This document shows positions 34,301 to 45,410 of a stretch of DNA of 64,000 bases, in pieces. A model generated the notes under the pieces. That model was not told the origin of the DNA. It saw only the letters and a list, made by a program, of their open reading frames with translations, and searched no databases. How positions within the stretch are numbered: the first letter of the stretch is position 1; every line of letters starts with the position of its first letter. Source of the DNA: Microbacterium sp. TPD7012. Its GTDB lineage: Bacteria; Actinomycetota; Actinomycetes; Actinomycetales; Microbacteriaceae. The position numbers were made by a program, and so were the translations under genes. Location: NCBI RefSeq assembly GCF_003075395.1, contig NZ_QDFV01000004.1, positions 248,399-312,398 of the forward strand, written 5' to 3'.

Positions 34301-34609
34301 ATGGCGGGACAGAAGATCCGCATTCGCCTGAAGTCGTATGACCACGAGGTCATCGACACGTCCGCACGCAAGATCGTCGACACCGTGACCCGTGCGGGCG
34401 CGACCGTCGTCGGCCCCGTGCCCCTTCCGACCGAGAAGAACGTCGTGTGCGTCATCCGGTCGCCGCACAAGTACAAGGACAGCCGCGAGCACTTCGAGAT
34501 GCGCACCCACAAGCGTCTGATCGACATCGTCGACCCGACGCCCAAGGCCGTCGACTCGCTGATGCGTCTCGACCTCCCGGCCGATGTCAACATCGAGATC
34601 AAGCTCTGA
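34301..34609 (+). CDS. rpsJ: 30S ribosomal protein S10
   Basis: This is a 102-residue uS10, also known as NusE. The typical start [19 protein letters not shown] and end DVNIEIKL are present. It opens the S10 operon. The frame is open upstream as far as 34097, but that part is leader RNA; the ATG at 34301 has an AGAGAGAG-rich site. Confidence 0.98.
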   Translation: MAGQKIRIRLKSYDHEVIDTSARKIVDTVTRAGATVVGPVPLPTEKNVVCVIRSPHKYKDSREHFEMRTHKRLIDIVDPTPKAVDSLMRLDLPADVNIEIKL

Positions 34610-34617
34610 GGTTCGAC

Positions 34618-35277
34618 ATGGCTGACATCAACTCCAAGGTTTCCAAGGGCATGCTGGGCACGAAGCTCGGCATGACCCAGGTGTGGAACGAGAGCGGCAA
34701 GCTCGTTCCCGTCACCGTCATCGAACTCGCGCCGAACGTGGTCACCCAGGTCCGCACGCCCGAGAAGGACGGCTACAACGCCGTCCAGATCGCGTACGGC
34801 CAGATCGACCCGCGCAAGGTCAACAAGCCCCTCACGGCTCACTTCGAAGCGGCCGGCGTCACGCCGCGTCGTCACGTCACCGAGATCCGCACCGCGGATG
34901 CTGCCGAGTACTCGCTCGGTCAGGAGCTCACGGTCGAAGGCACCTTCGAAGCCGGCCAGCTCGTCGACGTCGTCGGCACGAGCAAGGGCAAGGGCACCGC
35001 GGGTGTCATGAAGCGCCACAACTTCAAGGGCGTCTCGGCATCCCACGGTTCGCACCGCAACCACCGCAAGCCCGGCTCCATCGGCGCATCGTCGACTCCG
35101 AGCCGCGTCTTCAAGGGCATGCGCATGGCCGGCCGTATGGGTGGCGAGCGCGTGACCGTCCTCAACCTCACGGTGCACGCCGTCGACATCGAGAAGGGTC
35201 TGCTGCTCGTCAAGGGCGCCGTCCCCGGTGCTCGTGGCCGCATCGTCTACGTCCGCAACGCAGTGAAGGGTGCCTGA
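34618..35277 (+). CDS. rplC: 50S ribosomal protein L3
   Basis: This is a 219-residue uL3 with the conserved [13 protein letters not shown] start and the central loop segment [14 protein letters not shown] that reaches the peptidyl transferase centre. The ATG at 34618 lies 8 bp after the rpsJ stop. Confidence 0.98.
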   Translation: MADINSKVSKGMLGTKLGMTQVWNESGKLVPVTVIELAPNVVTQVRTPEKDGYNAVQIAYGQIDPRKVNKPLTAHFEAAGVTPRRHVTEIRTADAAEYSLGQELTVEGTFEAGQLVDVVGTSKGKGTAGVMKRHNFKGVSASHGSHRNHRKPGSIGASSTPSRVFKGMRMAGRMGGERVTVLNLTVHAVDIEKGLLLVKGAVPGARGRIVYVRNAVKGA

Positions 35278-35279
35278 TC

Positions 35280-35942
35280 ATGGCTGACTCCACTCTCGCG
35301 CTCGACGTCCTCAAGGCAGACGGCAAGAAGGCAGGCTCCATCGAGCTTCCCGCCGCTCTGTTCGACGTCAAGACGAACATCCCGCTCATCCACCAGGTCG
35401 TCGTTGCGCAGCTCGCGGCGGCTCGCCAGGGCACCCACTCGACCAAGCGTCGCGGTGAGGTCTCCGGTGCCGGCCGCAAGCCCTTCAAGCAGAAGGGCAC
35501 GGGTAACGCCCGTCAGGGCTCGATCCGCGCGCCGCACATGACCGGCGGTGGCATCGTCCACGGCCCGAAGCCGCGCGACTACTCGCAGCGCACGCCCAAG
35601 AAGATGATCGCCGCCGCCCTCCTGGGCGCGCTCAGCGACCGCTTCCGCGGCGACCGCATCCACGCCATCGAGTCCTTCGGGATCGACGGCACGCCTTCGA
35701 CCAAGACCGCCGTGAACTTCCTCACGAACGTCGTGTCGTCGAAGAACGTGCTCGTCGTGATCGAGCGCAACGACGACGTGACGCTGAAGAGCATCCGCAA
35801 CCTGTCGAACCTGCACGTGCTGACGTTCGACCAGCTCAACGCCTACGACGTTCTCGTCTCTGACGACATCGTCTTCACCCAGGCCGCGCTCGAGGGCTTC
35901 ATCGCCTCCAAGTCCGGCGCCAACCAGGAGGTCTCCGCATGA
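35280..35942 (+). CDS. rplD: 50S ribosomal protein L4
   Basis: This is a 220-residue uL4. The extended loop [19 protein letters not shown], which lines the exit tunnel and is where macrolide resistance mutations arise, is intact. In enterobacteria L4 is the repressor of the S10 operon. It starts 2 bp after rplC and overlaps rplW by 4 nt. Confidence 0.98.
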   Translation: MADSTLALDVLKADGKKAGSIELPAALFDVKTNIPLIHQVVVAQLAAARQGTHSTKRRGEVSGAGRKPFKQKGTGNARQGSIRAPHMTGGGIVHGPKPRDYSQRTPKKMIAAALLGALSDRFRGDRIHAIESFGIDGTPSTKTAVNFLTNVVSSKNVLVVIERNDDVTLKSIRNLSNLHVLTFDQLNAYDVLVSDDIVFTQAALEGFIASKSGANQEVSA

Positions 35943-36262
35943 GCGAGCAGGCATCTGTTCTCCAGACGGCCCTGAACAAGGACCCGCGCGACATCATCCT
36001 GAAGCCGGTCGTGTCCGAGAAGAGCTACGGGCTCATCGATGAAGGCAAGTACACCTTCCTCGTCGACCCGCGCGCTTCGAAGACCGAGATCAAGCTCGCC
36101 ATCGAGAAGATCTTCGGCGTCAAGGTCGCTGGGGTCAACACTCTCAACCGCGTCGGCAAGGCTCGCCGCACCCGCTTCGGAACCGGCAAGCGCAAGGACA
36201 CCAAGCGCGCCATCGTCACCCTGAAGTCGGGCACCATCGACATCTTCACGGCAATCGGCTGA
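35939..36262 (+). CDS. rplW: 50S ribosomal protein L23
   Basis: This is a 107-residue uL23, the tunnel-exit protein that docks trigger factor and SRP. The conserved [14 protein letters not shown] and [12 protein letters not shown] segments are present. Its start overlaps the rplD stop (ATGA). Confidence 0.97.
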   Translation: MSEQASVLQTALNKDPRDIILKPVVSEKSYGLIDEGKYTFLVDPRASKTEIKLAIEKIFGVKVAGVNTLNRVGKARRTRFGTGKRKDTKRAIVTLKSGTIDIFTAIG

Positions 36263-36282
36263 TCCGGGGGATAAGGACAATC

Positions 36283-37122
36283 ATGGCTATTCGCAAGTAC
36301 AAGCCCACGACCCCGGGCCGTCGCGGCTCGTCGGTGGCTGACTTCGCCGAGATCACCCGATCGACGCCGGAGAAGTCGCTGCTGCGCCCGCTCTCGAAGA
36401 CCGGTGGTCGCAACAACCAGGGCCGCATCACGACCCGTCACATCGGTGGTGGCCACAAGCGCCAGTACCGCGTCATCGACTTCCGTCGCAATGACAAGGA
36501 CGGCGTCGATGCCCGTGTCGCTCACATCGAGTACGACCCCAACCGCACCGCGCGCATCGCGCTGCTGCACTACTTCGACGGCGAGAAGCGCTACATCCTC
36601 GCGCCGGCGAAGCTGAAGCAGGGCGACGTCGTCGAGTCGGGCGCCGGGGCGGACATCAAGCCGGGCAACAACCTCCCGCTGAAGAACATCCCGACGGGTA
36701 CCGTCATCCACGCGATCGAGCTCCGCCCCGGTGGCGGCGCGAAGATGGCTCGCTCGGCGGGCGCATCCGTGCGTCTCGTCGCGAAGGACGGCCCCTACGC
36801 CCAGCTGCGTCTGCCCTCGGGCGAGATCCGCAACGTCGATGCGCGCTGCCGCGCGACCATCGGCGAGGTCGGCAACGCCGAGCAGTCGAACATCAACTGG
36901 GGCAAGGCCGGCCGCATGCGCTGGAAGGGCGTCCGCCCGACCGTGCGTGGTGTCGCGATGAACCCGGTCGACCACCCGCACGGTGGTGGAGAGGGCAAGA
37001 CGTCCGGTGGACGTCACCCCGTCACCCCCTGGGGCCAGGCTGAGGGTCGTACCCGTCACGCCAACAAGGAAAGCGACAAGTACATCGTGCGTCGTCGTAA
37101 CGCCGGCAAGAAGCGCAAGTAG
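36283..37122 (+). CDS. rplB: 50S ribosomal protein L2
   Basis: This is a 279-residue uL2, needed for peptidyl transferase assembly. The C-terminal block [17 protein letters not shown], with its essential His, is intact. It follows rplW by 20 bp. Confidence 0.98.
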   Translation: MAIRKYKPTTPGRRGSSVADFAEITRSTPEKSLLRPLSKTGGRNNQGRITTRHIGGGHKRQYRVIDFRRNDKDGVDARVAHIEYDPNRTARIALLHYFDGEKRYILAPAKLKQGDVVESGAGADIKPGNNLPLKNIPTGTVIHAIELRPGGGAKMARSAGASVRLVAKDGPYAQLRLPSGEIRNVDARCRATIGEVGNAEQSNINWGKAGRMRWKGVRPTVRGVAMNPVDHPHGGGEGKTSGGRHPVTPWGQAEGRTRHANKESDKYIVRRRNAGKKRK

Positions 37123-37134
37123 GAGTAAGAGAAG

Positions 37135-37416
37135 ATGCCTCGCAGTCTTAAGAAGGGCCCCTTCGTCGACGATCACCTGCTTCGCAAGGTCATCGTGCAG
37201 AACGAAGCCGGCACCAAGAACGTCATCAAGACCTGGTCCCGTCGGTCCATGATCATCCCGGCCATGCTGGGTCACACGATCGCGGTCCACGACGGACGCA
37301 AGCACATCCCTGTGTTCGTGTCCGAGACCATGGTCGGTCACAAGCTGGGCGAGTTCGCGCCCACCCGCACCTTCCGCGGCCACGAGAAGGACGACAAGAA
37401 GGGGCGGCGCCGCTAA
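37135..37416 (+). CDS. rpsS: 30S ribosomal protein S19
   Basis: This is a 93-residue uS19 with the typical [15 protein letters not shown] start. Its stop overlaps the rplV start by one base (TAATG). Confidence 0.98.
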   Translation: MPRSLKKGPFVDDHLLRKVIVQNEAGTKNVIKTWSRRSMIIPAMLGHTIAVHDGRKHIPVFVSETMVGHKLGEFAPTRTFRGHEKDDKKGRRR

Positions 37417-37814
37417 TGGTCGAATCGATCGCACGCGTGCGACACATCCGCGTGACCCCTCAGAAGGCTCGTCGTGTCGTCGCGCTCATCAAGGGCAAGC
37501 AGGCCCAGGAGGCTCTGGCGATCCTGAAGTTCGCACAGCAGAGCGCCAGTGAGCCGATCTACAAGCTTGTCGCGTCGGCCATGGCCAACGCGCAGGTCAA
37601 GGCGGATCGCGACGGGGAGTTCCTCGACGAGCAGGACCTGTACGTGGCCAACGCGTACGTGGACGAGGGTACGACGCTCAAGCGTTTCCAGCCCCGTGCA
37701 CAGGGTCGCGCTTTCCAGATCAAGAAGCGCACGAGCCACATCACGGTCGTGCTCTCGACGCCTGAGGCGGCTCCGGCCGCTGCGGGCGACAGCAAGAAGA
37801 AGGCGAGCAAGTAA
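37416..37814 (+). CDS. rplV: 50S ribosomal protein L22
   Basis: This is a 132-residue uL22 whose hairpin lines the exit tunnel ([20 protein letters not shown]). A short Ala/Lys tail ([16 protein letters not shown]) extends the usual C-terminus. It overlaps rpsS and rpsC by single bases. Confidence 0.97.
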   Translation: MVESIARVRHIRVTPQKARRVVALIKGKQAQEALAILKFAQQSASEPIYKLVASAMANAQVKADRDGEFLDEQDLYVANAYVDEGTTLKRFQPRAQGRAFQIKKRTSHITVVLSTPEAAPAAAGDSKKKASK

Positions 37815-38569
37815 TGGGACAGAAGGTAAACCCGTACGGCTTCCGCCTCGGCATCACGACGGACCACGTCTCGCGCTGGTTCTCTGATTCGACGAAGCCG
37901 GGTCAGCGTTACGCCGACTACGTGGCCGAGGACATCAAGATCCGCAACCTGCTGAAGACGCAGCTCGACCGTGCCGGTGTCTCGAACATCGAGATCGAGC
38001 GCACCCGTGACCGCGTCCGCGTCGACATCCACACCGCCCGTCCGGGCATCGTGATCGGTCGTCGTGGCGCCGAGGCCGAGCGCATCCGCGGCGACCTCGA
38101 GAAGCTCTCGGGCAAGCAGATCCAGCTGAACATCCTCGAGGTCAAGAACCCCGAGGCCGACGCTCAGCTCGTCGCACAGGGCATCGCCGAGCAGCTCTCT
38201 GCTCGTGTGGCGTTCCGTCGTGCGATGCGCAAGGGTCTGCAGGGCGCTCAGCGCGCCGGCGCCAAGGGCATCCGCATCCAGGTCTCCGGCCGCCTCGGCG
38301 GCGCCGAGATGAGCCGTTCGGAGTTCTACCGCGAGGGTCGTGTGCCGCTGCACACGCTGCGCGCGAACATCGACTACGGCTTCTACGAGGCGAAGACCAC
38401 CTTCGGCCGCATCGGCGTGAAGGTCTGGATCTACAAGGGTGACCTGACCGCAAAGGAGCTCGCTCGCGAGCAGGCCAATGCACCCAAGGCCCGTCGTGAC
38501 GACCGTGGTGGCGACCGCCGCCGCGCGCCGCGCAACGAGGCACCTGTCGCAGAAGGAGCGTCGGCATAA
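37814..38569 (+). CDS. rpsC: 30S ribosomal protein S3
   Basis: This is a 251-residue uS3 with a KH domain ([17 protein letters not shown]) at the mRNA entry. The C-terminus is a basic Arg/Asp-rich tail ([19 protein letters not shown]). It is coupled to rplV and rplP by one-base overlaps. Confidence 0.98.
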   Translation: MGQKVNPYGFRLGITTDHVSRWFSDSTKPGQRYADYVAEDIKIRNLLKTQLDRAGVSNIEIERTRDRVRVDIHTARPGIVIGRRGAEAERIRGDLEKLSGKQIQLNILEVKNPEADAQLVAQGIAEQLSARVAFRRAMRKGLQGAQRAGAKGIRIQVSGRLGGAEMSRSEFYREGRVPLHTLRANIDYGFYEAKTTFGRIGVKVWIYKGDLTAKELAREQANAPKARRDDRGGDRRRAPRNEAPVAEGASA

Positions 38570-38988
38570 TGCTCATCCCCCGTAAGGTCAAGTTCCGCAA
38601 GCAGCACCACCCGGGTCGTTCGGGTCAGGCCACCGGCGGCACGAAGGTCTCGTTCGGCGAGTTCGGCATCCAGGCGCTCACGCCTGCGTATGTCACGAAC
38701 CGTCAGATCGAGTCCGCTCGTATCGCGGTCACCCGTCACATCAAGCGTGGCGGCAAGGTGTGGATCAACATCTACCCGGACCGTCCGCTCACGAAGAAGC
38801 CTGCCGAGACCCGCATGGGTTCCGGTAAGGGTTCCCCCGAGTGGTGGGTCGCCAACGTCAAGCCGGGTCGCGTCCTCTTCGAGGTCGGCGGTGTGAGCGA
38901 AGAGCTCGCCCGCGAGGCACTGACCCGTGCCATTCACAAGCTGCCTCTCAAGGCACGCATCATCAAGCGCGAGGAGGGCGACGCGTAA
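38569..38988 (+). CDS. rplP: 50S ribosomal protein L16
   Basis: This is a 139-residue uL16 at the A-site side of the peptidyl transferase centre. The start [14 protein letters not shown] and the block [20 protein letters not shown] are typical. Confidence 0.98.
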   Translation: MLIPRKVKFRKQHHPGRSGQATGGTKVSFGEFGIQALTPAYVTNRQIESARIAVTRHIKRGGKVWINIYPDRPLTKKPAETRMGSGKGSPEWWVANVKPGRVLFEVGGVSEELAREALTRAIHKLPLKARIIKREEGDA

Positions 38989-39305
38989 TGGCGATCGGCA
39001 CCAAGGAGCTCGCTCCGGCAGAGCTCGACACGTTCGAAGACCAGCGCCTCGTTGAGGAGCTGCGCAAGGCCAAGGAGGAGCTGTTCAACCTCCGTTTCCA
39101 GTCGGCCACCGGCCAGCTGGAGAGCCACGGCCGCATCCGCGCCGTCAAGCGCGACATCGCGCGTCTCTACACCGTGATCCGCGAACGCGAGCTGGGCATC
39201 CGTGCGACGCCCGCTCCGGTCGAGGCTCCGGCGAAGAAGGCGACCAAGTCGAAGGCGAAGAAGGCGGACTCCGCCGACGACGCCGTGAAGGAAGAGGCTG
39301 AGTGA
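38988..39305 (+). CDS. rpmC: 50S ribosomal protein L29
   Basis: This is a 105-residue uL29. The core (about 10-75) has the [12 protein letters not shown] segment. The last 30 residues are a Pro/Ala/Lys then acidic tail not found in the minimal 65-75 residue form. The ATG at 38988 overlaps the rplP stop. Confidence 0.95.
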   Translation: MAIGTKELAPAELDTFEDQRLVEELRKAKEELFNLRFQSATGQLESHGRIRAVKRDIARLYTVIRERELGIRATPAPVEAPAKKATKSKAKKADSADDAVKEEAE

Positions 39306-39637
39306 TGGCCACCAAGAAGGAAGCGACTGCGGAGACGCAGGCCGCCGGACACGAGTCGTCCGAGCACGACGTCCGCGACGCCGCAGCCCGCGGTTACCGC
39401 AAGACGCGTCGTGGCTACGTCGTCAGCGACAAGATGGACAAGACCATCGTGGTCGAGGTCGAGGACCGCGTGAAGCACCCGCTTTACGGCAAGGTCATCC
39501 GCCGCACCTCGAAGGTCAAGGCGCACGATGAGGCGAACACCGCCGGCATCGGCGACCTGGTCCTCATCAACGAGACCCGCCCGCTGAGCGCCACCAAGCG
39601 CTGGCGCCTGGTGGAGATTCTGGAGAAGGCCAAGTGA
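39305..39637 (+). CDS. rpsQ: 30S ribosomal protein S17
   Basis: This is a 110-residue uS17 with a charged N-terminal extension of about 28 residues before the core ([20 protein letters not shown]). The ATG at 39305 overlaps the rpmC stop as TGATG; a GTG immediately before it is an alternative. Confidence 0.95.
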   Translation: MATKKEATAETQAAGHESSEHDVRDAAARGYRKTRRGYVVSDKMDKTIVVEVEDRVKHPLYGKVIRRTSKVKAHDEANTAGIGDLVLINETRPLSATKRWRLVEILEKAK

Positions 39638-40002
39638 TCCAGCAGGAGTCCCGCCTCAAGGTCGCCGACAACACCGGCGCCAAGGAGCTGCTCACGATTC
39701 GCGTGCTCGGCGGATCGAAGCGTCGTTACGCCGGTCTCGGCGACACCATCGTCGCGACCGTCAAGGACGCGATCCCCGGTGGCAACGTGAAGAAGGGCGA
39801 CGTCGTCAAGGCGGTCATCGTCCGCACCAAGAAGGAGACGCGCCGTCCCGACGGCTCGTACATCAAGTTCGACGAGAACGCCGCCGTCATCCTGAAGGCA
39901 GACGGGGAGCCCCGCGGCACCCGTATCTTCGGACCGGTCGGTCGTGAGCTTCGCGACAAGAAGTTCATGAAGATCGTCTCGCTCGCGCCGGAGGTTATTT
40001 AG
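39634..40002 (+). CDS. rplN: 50S ribosomal protein L14
   Basis: This is a 122-residue uL14 with the typical [18 protein letters not shown] start. It begins with GTG overlapping the rpsQ stop (GTGA). It heads the spc gene set. Confidence 0.98.
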   Translation: MIQQESRLKVADNTGAKELLTIRVLGGSKRRYAGLGDTIVATVKDAIPGGNVKKGDVVKAVIVRTKKETRRPDGSYIKFDENAAVILKADGEPRGTRIFGPVGRELRDKKFMKIVSLAPEVI

Positions 40003-40004
40003 TC

Positions 40005-40364
40005 ATGGCGAAGATCAAGAAGGGTGACCTGGTTCAGGTCATCACCGGAGCCACGCAGGAGCGTGGCGGCGATCGCGGTAAGCAGGGCAAGGTCCTCGAG
40101 GTCCTCGCCGAGAAGAACCGCGTCATCGTCGAAGGCGTGAACTACGTCACCAAGCACACGCGCGTCGGCCAGACGCAGCGTGGCACGAAGACCGGTGGCC
40201 TCGAGACCGTCGAGGCCTCCATCCACATCTCGAACGTCGCCGTCGTCGACCCTTCGACCAAGAAGCCGACCAAGGTCGGCCACCGGGTCGAGGAGAAGAC
40301 CAAGGACGGCGTCAAGCGCACCGTCCGCGTGCGCTTCGCGAAGAAGAGCGGTAAGGACCTCTGA
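40005..40364 (+). CDS. rplX: 50S ribosomal protein L24
   Basis: This is a 119-residue uL24 with the KOW motif near its start ([11 protein letters not shown]). It overlaps rplE by one base. Confidence 0.97.
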   Translation: MAKIKKGDLVQVITGATQERGGDRGKQGKVLEVLAEKNRVIVEGVNYVTKHTRVGQTQRGTKTGGLETVEASIHISNVAVVDPSTKKPTKVGHRVEEKTKDGVKRTVRVRFAKKSGKDL

Positions 40365-40954
40365 TGAGCACCGACACTGCCGCGCCGGCTGGCAAGATCC
40401 AGCCGCGCCTGAAGCAGAAGTACAACGCCGAGATCAAGAAGGCGCTGCAGGACGAGTTCGGTTACGCGAACGTCATGCAGATCCCCGGCCTGGTCAAGGT
40501 CGTCGTGAACACCGGTGTCGGCGAGGCAGCTCGCGACAGCAAGGTGATCGACGGCGCGGTCGACGATCTCACCAAGATCACCGGCCAGAAGCCGATCGTC
40601 ACGAAGGCCCGCAAGTCCATCGCGCAGTTCAAGCTGCGTGAGGGCCAGGCCATCGGTGCGCACGTCACCCTCCGCGGTGACCGCGCGTGGGAGTTCGTCG
40701 ACCGCCTCGTCTCGCTCGCACTGCCCCGTATCCGCGACTTCCGCGGCCTCTCGGGCAAGCAGTTCGACGGGAACGGCAACTACACCTTCGGTCTCCAGGA
40801 GCAGAGCGTGTTCCACGAGATCGATCAGGACAAGATCGACCGGGTTCGCGGTTTCGACATCACCGTCGTCACCACCGCGAAGACGGATGAAGAGGGTCGG
40901 GCTCTGCTCCGTCACCTCGGCTTCCCGTTCCGCTCGGAAGACGCACAGGCGTGA
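40364..40954 (+). CDS. rplE: 50S ribosomal protein L5
   Basis: This is a 196-residue uL5 that binds 5S rRNA. It has the usual [12 protein letters not shown] and [15 protein letters not shown] segments and a short N-terminal extension. In many actinobacteria rpsN follows here; instead a 131-bp gap with a palindromic repeat leads to rpsH. Confidence 0.97.
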   Translation: MSTDTAAPAGKIQPRLKQKYNAEIKKALQDEFGYANVMQIPGLVKVVVNTGVGEAARDSKVIDGAVDDLTKITGQKPIVTKARKSIAQFKLREGQAIGAHVTLRGDRAWEFVDRLVSLALPRIRDFRGLSGKQFDGNGNYTFGLQEQSVFHEIDQDKIDRVRGFDITVVTTAKTDEEGRALLRHLGFPFRSEDAQA

Positions 40955-40957
40955 TCA

Positions 40958-40998
40958 TTCGACAGGCTCAGTGACCATCGGTCACTGAGCCTGTCGAA
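40958..40998. repeat. Perfect copy of the GACAGGCTCAG palindromic repeat
   Basis: TTCGACAGGCTCAGTGACC-ATC-GGTCACTGAGCCTGTCGAA is a perfect 19-bp stem with a 3-nt loop in the rplE-rpsH gap. It can act as a terminator, splitting the spc cluster, although its sequence is that of a dispersed repeat. Confidence 0.85.
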
Positions 40999-41005
40999 CT
41001 GCACG

Positions 41006-41011
41006 TACAAT
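41006..41011 (+). promoter_or_regulatory. Candidate rpsH -10 box
   Basis: TACAAT follows the palindromic repeat, 75 nt before rpsH. The motif ACAATTGAAGA recurs upstream of rpoA at 49162, also just after a large hairpin, so both may be promoters that restart transcription. Confidence 0.45.
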
Positions 41012-41085
41012 TGAAGATTGCGTGTCATCGCAGGCCGTCTGTCGTGTAACGGCAGCCGGAACCTCATGAACAAAGGAAAACAACA

Positions 41086-41484
41086 ATGACAATGACAGAC
41101 CCGGTCGCAGATCTGCTGACCCGTCTGCGCAACGCGAACTCGGCGCACCACGATTCCGTGACCCTGCCGTCGAGCAAGCTCAAGACGCACATCGCCGAGA
41201 TCCTCCAGCAGGAGGGCTACATCGCCGGCTGGGAGACCTCTGACGCCCGCGTCGGGAAGAACCTCACGCTGTCGCTGAAGTACGGCCCGAACCGTGAGCG
41301 CTCGATCGCCGGCATCAAGCGCGTGTCGAAGCCCGGTCTTCGCGTGTACGCGAAGTCGACGGAGCTCCCCAAGGTGCTCGGCGGCCTCGGCGTGGCCATC
41401 CTGTCCACTTCCTCCGGTCTTCTCACCGACCGTCAGGCTGAGCAGAAGGGCGTGGGCGGAGAAGTTCTCGCCTACGTGTGGTAA
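41086..41484 (+). CDS. rpsH: 30S ribosomal protein S8
   Basis: This is a 132-residue uS8, typical start [18 protein letters not shown] and end [10 protein letters not shown]. An AAAGGA site precedes the ATG. In enterobacteria S8 represses the spc operon. Confidence 0.97.
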   Translation: MTMTDPVADLLTRLRNANSAHHDSVTLPSSKLKTHIAEILQQEGYIAGWETSDARVGKNLTLSLKYGPNRERSIAGIKRVSKPGLRVYAKSTELPKVLGGLGVAILSTSSGLLTDRQAEQKGVGGEVLAYVW

Positions 41485-41490
41485 TCCCTC

Positions 41491-42027
41491 ATGTCGCGTA
41501 TTGGACGACTTCCCATCGACGTGCCTGCGGGCGTCACCGTTTCGGTCGACGGCCGTGAGGTCGCGGTGAAGGGCCCCAAGGGTGAACTCACCCTCACGGT
41601 GGCCAGCCCCATCGAGGTCGCGGTCGAGGAGAACCAGGTTCTGGTCTCCCGCCCCGACGACGAGCGCGAGTCGCGGTCGCTTCACGGCCTGACCCGCACG
41701 CTCATCAACAACAACATCATCGGCGTGACCCAGGGCTACACCAAGGGTCTCGAGGTCGTCGGCACCGGTTACCGCGTGGCGCAGAAGGGCAGCTCGGTCG
41801 AGTTCGCCCTCGGCTTCTCGCACCCGGTCCTCATCGACCCGCCCGCCGGCATCACGCTCACGGTCGAGGGCACCAACAAGCTCACCGTCAGCGGGATCGA
41901 CAAGCAGGCTGTCGGCGAGGCAGCTGCCAACATCCGCAAGATCCGCAAGCCCGAGCCGTACAAGGGCAAGGGTGTGCGCTACGCCGGCGAGAACGTGCGT
42001 CGCAAGGCCGGAAAGAGTGGTAAGTAA
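41491..42027 (+). CDS. rplF: 50S ribosomal protein L6
   Basis: This is a 178-residue uL6 with the typical [15 protein letters not shown] start and the C-terminal [13 protein letters not shown] segment. Confidence 0.98.
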   Translation: MSRIGRLPIDVPAGVTVSVDGREVAVKGPKGELTLTVASPIEVAVEENQVLVSRPDDERESRSLHGLTRTLINNNIIGVTQGYTKGLEVVGTGYRVAQKGSSVEFALGFSHPVLIDPPAGITLTVEGTNKLTVSGIDKQAVGEAAANIRKIRKPEPYKGKGVRYAGENVRRKAGKSGK

Positions 42028-42029
42028 CC

Positions 42030-42389
42030 ATGGCTCTCAAGTCAAAGTCTGACGCCCGCGCGCGTCGTCACGCCCGCCTTCGCAAGAAGGTCGTCGGCAC
42101 CGAGGTGCGTCCGCGCCTCGTCGTCAACCGTTCGGCTCGCCACGTCTTCGTGCAGCTTGTCGACGACAGCAAGGGTCACACCGTCGCGTCGGCTTCGACG
42201 CTCGAGACCGACCTGCGCTCGCTCGAGGGTGACAAGACCGCCAAGGCCCGCAAGGTCGGCGAGCTTCTCGCCGAGCGTGCGAAGGCTGCCGGCGTTTCCG
42301 AGGCAGTGTTCGACCGTGGCGGCAACCGCTACGCCGGTCGTGTCGCCGCCATCGCCGACGGCGCCCGCGAGGGGGGTCTGGCACTGTGA
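42030..42389 (+). CDS. rplR: 50S ribosomal protein L18
   Basis: This is a 119-residue uL18, a 5S rRNA binder, with [16 protein letters not shown] and [24 protein letters not shown]. Its stop overlaps the GTG start of rpsE. Confidence 0.98.
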   Translation: MALKSKSDARARRHARLRKKVVGTEVRPRLVVNRSARHVFVQLVDDSKGHTVASASTLETDLRSLEGDKTAKARKVGELLAERAKAAGVSEAVFDRGGNRYAGRVAAIADGAREGGLAL

Positions 42390-43087
42390 GTGACAACAAG
42401 GAGAACGAAGTGACCGAAGCGGCTGCTGCCACTTCCGAGACGGCTGCCGGCACCACGCAGGCTGAGCCGGCTCGCGATCAGCGCGACGGCCGCCGCGGCG
42501 GCCGTGGTGACCGCAACCAGGGTGGCCGCGACCGCAACTCGCGCGACCGTGGTGACAACCAGTTCCTGGAGCGCGTCGTCACCATCAACCGCGTCTCGAA
42601 GGTCGTGAAGGGTGGTCGTCGCTTCAGCTTCACCGCCCTCGTGGTCGTCGGTGACGGCAACGGTCTGGTCGGCGTCGGCTACGGCAAGGCCCGTGAGGTC
42701 CCCCTGGCGATCTCGAAGGGTGTCGAAGAGGCCAAGCGCAACTTCTTCCGCGTTCCGCGCGTCGGCAGCACGATCCCGCACCCGGTGCAGGGTGAGGCGG
42801 CCGCCGGTGTGGTCCTGCTTCGTCCGGCCGCTGCCGGTACCGGTGTCATCGCCGGTGGTCCGGTCCGCGCCGTGCTCGAGTGCGCCGGTATCCACGACGT
42901 GCTGTCGAAGTCGCTCGGCTCGTCGAACACGATCAACATCGTGCACGCGACCGTCGCTGCCCTGAAGCAGCTCGAGGAGCCTCGTGCGGTCGCCGCACGC
43001 CGTGGCCTCGAGTTCGACCAGGTTGCTCCGGCGCGTCTCGTCCGTGCGGAGGCTGACGCCATCGCCGCACAGAAGGTAGGTGCCTGA
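42386..43087 (+). CDS. rpsE: 30S ribosomal protein S5
   Basis: This is a 233-residue uS5. The canonical protein starts near residue 58 ([18 protein letters not shown]). Residues 1-57 are an extension made of an acidic/Ala-Thr half and an Arg/Gly/Asn-rich half. It begins with GTG overlapping rplR. Confidence 0.97.
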   Translation: MSDNKENEVTEAAAATSETAAGTTQAEPARDQRDGRRGGRGDRNQGGRDRNSRDRGDNQFLERVVTINRVSKVVKGGRRFSFTALVVVGDGNGLVGVGYGKAREVPLAISKGVEEAKRNFFRVPRVGSTIPHPVQGEAAAGVVLLRPAAAGTGVIAGGPVRAVLECAGIHDVLSKSLGSSNTINIVHATVAALKQLEEPRAVAARRGLEFDQVAPARLVRAEADAIAAQKVGA

Positions 43088-43272
43088 TGGCTTCGCGCCT
43101 CAAGGTCACGCAGGTCAAGTCCAAGGTGAGCGAGAAGCAGAACCAGCGTGACACGCTGCGCAGCCTCGGTCTGAAGCGCATCGGTGACAGCACCGTGCGC
43201 CCCGACGACGCGCAGACGCGCGGCTACGTCAAGACCGTCGCCCACCTCGTCAAGGTTGAGGAGATCGACTAA
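43087..43272 (+). CDS. rpmD: 50S ribosomal protein L30
   Basis: This is a 61-residue uL30 with [20 protein letters not shown] and [12 protein letters not shown]. It overlaps both neighbours by one base. Confidence 0.97.
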   Translation: MASRLKVTQVKSKVSEKQNQRDTLRSLGLKRIGDSTVRPDDAQTRGYVKTVAHLVKVEEID

Positions 43273-43934
43273 TGGCTGAGAAGAACGACGCCGTCGAGGC
43301 CGAGAAGGCCCCGAAGAAGGCTGCCGCTCCCAAGGCTGCCGCCGAGAAGAAGCCGGCTGCGAAGACGGCAGAGAAGAAGCCCGCTGCGAAGAAGGCGCCG
43401 GCCACGTCCGCCGCCGCCGACGCCAAGGCCGACGCTCCCGCCAAGAAGCCCGCCGCCAAGAAGGCTGCGCCGAAGAAGGATGCTCCGGCATCCCGCCCCG
43501 GCGTGCTGAAGGTGCACCACCTGCGTCCGGTCCCCGGATCCAACACCGCGAAGACCCGTGTGGGTCGCGGTGAGGGCTCCAAGGGCAAGACCGCCGGTCG
43601 CGGCACCAAGGGCACCAAGGCTCGCAACACCGTTCGCGTCGGCTTCGAGGGTGGGCAGATGCCTCTGCACATGCGCACCCCGAAGCTGCGCGGGTTCAAG
43701 AACCCGTTCCGCGTCGAGTACCAGGTCGTGAACCTGGAGAAGCTCGCGGAGCTGTACCCGAAGGGCGGCGACGTCACCGTCACCGACCTGGTCGCCAAGG
43801 GCGCCGTTCGCAAGAACGAGAAGGTCAAGGTTCTCGGTAACGGCGACATCGCCGTGAAGCTCACCGTCGCGGTCGACAAGGTCTCGGGTTCCGCCGAGCA
43901 GAAGATCGTGGCTGCGGGCGGTTCCGTCAAGTAA
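43272..43934 (+). CDS. rplO: 50S ribosomal protein L15 with long Lys/Ala/Pro-rich N-terminal extension
   Basis: This is a 220-residue protein; usual uL15 is about 145 residues. The L15 part starts near residue 78 ([13 protein letters not shown]) and contains [16 protein letters not shown]. Residues 1-75 are built from repeats of the kind EKKPAAK and [14 protein letters not shown], resembling histone H1 tails. Codon use shows no break, so the extension belongs to the gene. A perfect 17-bp terminator follows. Confidence 0.96.
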   Translation: MAEKNDAVEAEKAPKKAAAPKAAAEKKPAAKTAEKKPAAKKAPATSAAADAKADAPAKKPAAKKAAPKKDAPASRPGVLKVHHLRPVPGSNTAKTRVGRGEGSKGKTAGRGTKGTKARNTVRVGFEGGQMPLHMRTPKLRGFKNPFRVEYQVVNLEKLAELYPKGGDVTVTDLVAKGAVRKNEKVKVLGNGDIAVKLTVAVDKVSGSAEQKIVAAGGSVK

Positions 43935-43940
43935 CCACCG

Positions 43941-43977
43941 CACAAGAGGGGCCGGAGATTCTCCGGCCCCTCTTGTG
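43941..43977 (+). terminator. Terminator after rplO
   Basis: CACAAGAGGGGCCGGAG-ATT-CTCCGGCCCCTCTTGTG is a perfect 17-bp stem, the strongest in the window. It separates the ribosomal spc genes from secY. Confidence 0.85.
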
Positions 43978-44031
43978 GTTACACCACGCGGGTCAGGTTC
44001 GGCCCACGCAGTCCGGGGTTCCCGGATGGGT

Positions 44032-44037
44032 TACCCT
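44032..44037 (+). promoter_or_regulatory. Candidate secY promoter -10 box
   Basis: TACCCT lies 50 nt before the secY start and after the rplO terminator, giving a short leader with a strong AGGAGG site. Confidence 0.45.
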
Positions 44038-44087
44038 GGTCTTTCAGCCGTCCTTCGGGAATCGGCAACTTTTCAGGAGGAACGTTC

Positions 44088-45410
44088 TTGTTCAGCGCCA
44101 TCGCGCGGATCTTCCGCACGCCCGACCTGCGTCGGAAGATCGGTTTCACTCTCGCCATCGTCGCGATCTACCGACTCGGCTCCAACGTCCCCGCACCGTT
44201 CGTGAACTTCCCGAACGTGGAGGAGTGCCTCGCGGCCAACTCCGGCACCGACGGACTGCTCGGACTCGTCAACCTCTTCTCGGGCGGCGCGCTCCTCCAG
44301 CTGTCGATCTTCGCGCTGGGCGTGATGCCGTACATCACCGCGACGATCATCACGCAGCTCCTCCGCGTGGTCATCCCGCACTTCGAGGCGCTGCACAAGG
44401 AGGGTCAGGCCGGCCAGGCCAAGCTGACCCAGTACACGCGCTACCTCACCATCGCGCTCGCGCTGCTCCAGTCGACCACGCTCGTCACCGTCGCCCGCAG
44501 CGGCCAGCTCTTCGGCACGACCGACCTCGCCGCCTGCCAGCAGCTCCTGACCAACGACGTGTGGTGGGCGCAGCTGCTCATCATCATGGCGATGACCGCC
44601 GGCACCGGACTCATCATGTGGTTCGCCGAGCTCGTCACCGAGCGCGGCATCGGCAACGGCATGTCCCTGCTGATCTTCACCTCGATCGCCGCGACGTTCC
44701 CCGGCGCCATGGGCCTCATCTGGCAGACCAAGGGCTTCGAGGTGTTCCTGCTCGTGCTCCTGGTCGGAATCGTCGTGATGGGTCTCGTCGTCTTCGTCGA
44801 GCAGTCGCAGCGACGGATCCCCGTGCAGTACGCCAAGCGGATGGTGGGCCGCCGCACCTACGGCGGCACGAACACCTACATCCCGATCAAGGTGAACATG
44901 GCGGGTGTGATCCCCGTGATCTTCGCCTCGTCGCTGCTGTACATCCCGGCGCTCATCGCGCAGTTCAACACCCCGCAGGACGGCTCCGTGCCGGCGCCCT
45001 GGGTCACGTGGATCAGCGCGAACTTCACCACGGGCAACCACCCGGTCTACATGGCGGCGTACTTCCTGCTGATCATCGGGTTCACCTACTTCTACGTCGC
45101 GATCACGTTCAACCCTGTCGAGGTCGCGGACAACATGAAGAAGTACGGCGGGTTCATCCCCGGCATCCGTGCCGGTCGTCCGACGGCCGAGTACCTCGAC
45201 TACGTCCTCACCCGCATCACGCTCCCCGGCTCGCTGTACCTCGGCCTGATCGCGCTCATCCCGCTGATCGCCCTGGCCACTGTCGGCGCCAACCAGAACT
45301 TCCCGTTCGGTGGCGCCTCGATCCTCATCATCGTCGGCGTCGGCCTCGAGACGGTGAAGCAGATCGATGCACAGCTGCAGCAGCGTCACTACGAAGGGCT
45401 TCTCCGATGA
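44088..45410 (+). CDS. secY: Preprotein translocase subunit SecY
   Basis: This is a 440-residue channel protein with ten membrane helices, the core of the Sec translocon. Typical blocks are [25 protein letters not shown] and [13 protein letters not shown], plus the cytoplasmic loop [15 protein letters not shown]. It begins with TTG, preceded at 7 nt by a perfect AGGAGG, which may compensate for the weak codon. Its stop overlaps adk (ATGA). Confidence 0.98.
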   Translation: MFSAIARIFRTPDLRRKIGFTLAIVAIYRLGSNVPAPFVNFPNVEECLAANSGTDGLLGLVNLFSGGALLQLSIFALGVMPYITATIITQLLRVVIPHFEALHKEGQAGQAKLTQYTRYLTIALALLQSTTLVTVARSGQLFGTTDLAACQQLLTNDVWWAQLLIIMAMTAGTGLIMWFAELVTERGIGNGMSLLIFTSIAATFPGAMGLIWQTKGFEVFLLVLLVGIVVMGLVVFVEQSQRRIPVQYAKRMVGRRTYGGTNTYIPIKVNMAGVIPVIFASSLLYIPALIAQFNTPQDGSVPAPWVTWISANFTTGNHPVYMAAYFLLIIGFTYFYVAITFNPVEVADNMKKYGGFIPGIRAGRPTAEYLDYVLTRITLPGSLYLGLIALIPLIALATVGANQNFPFGGASILIIVGVGLETVKQIDAQLQQRHYEGLLR

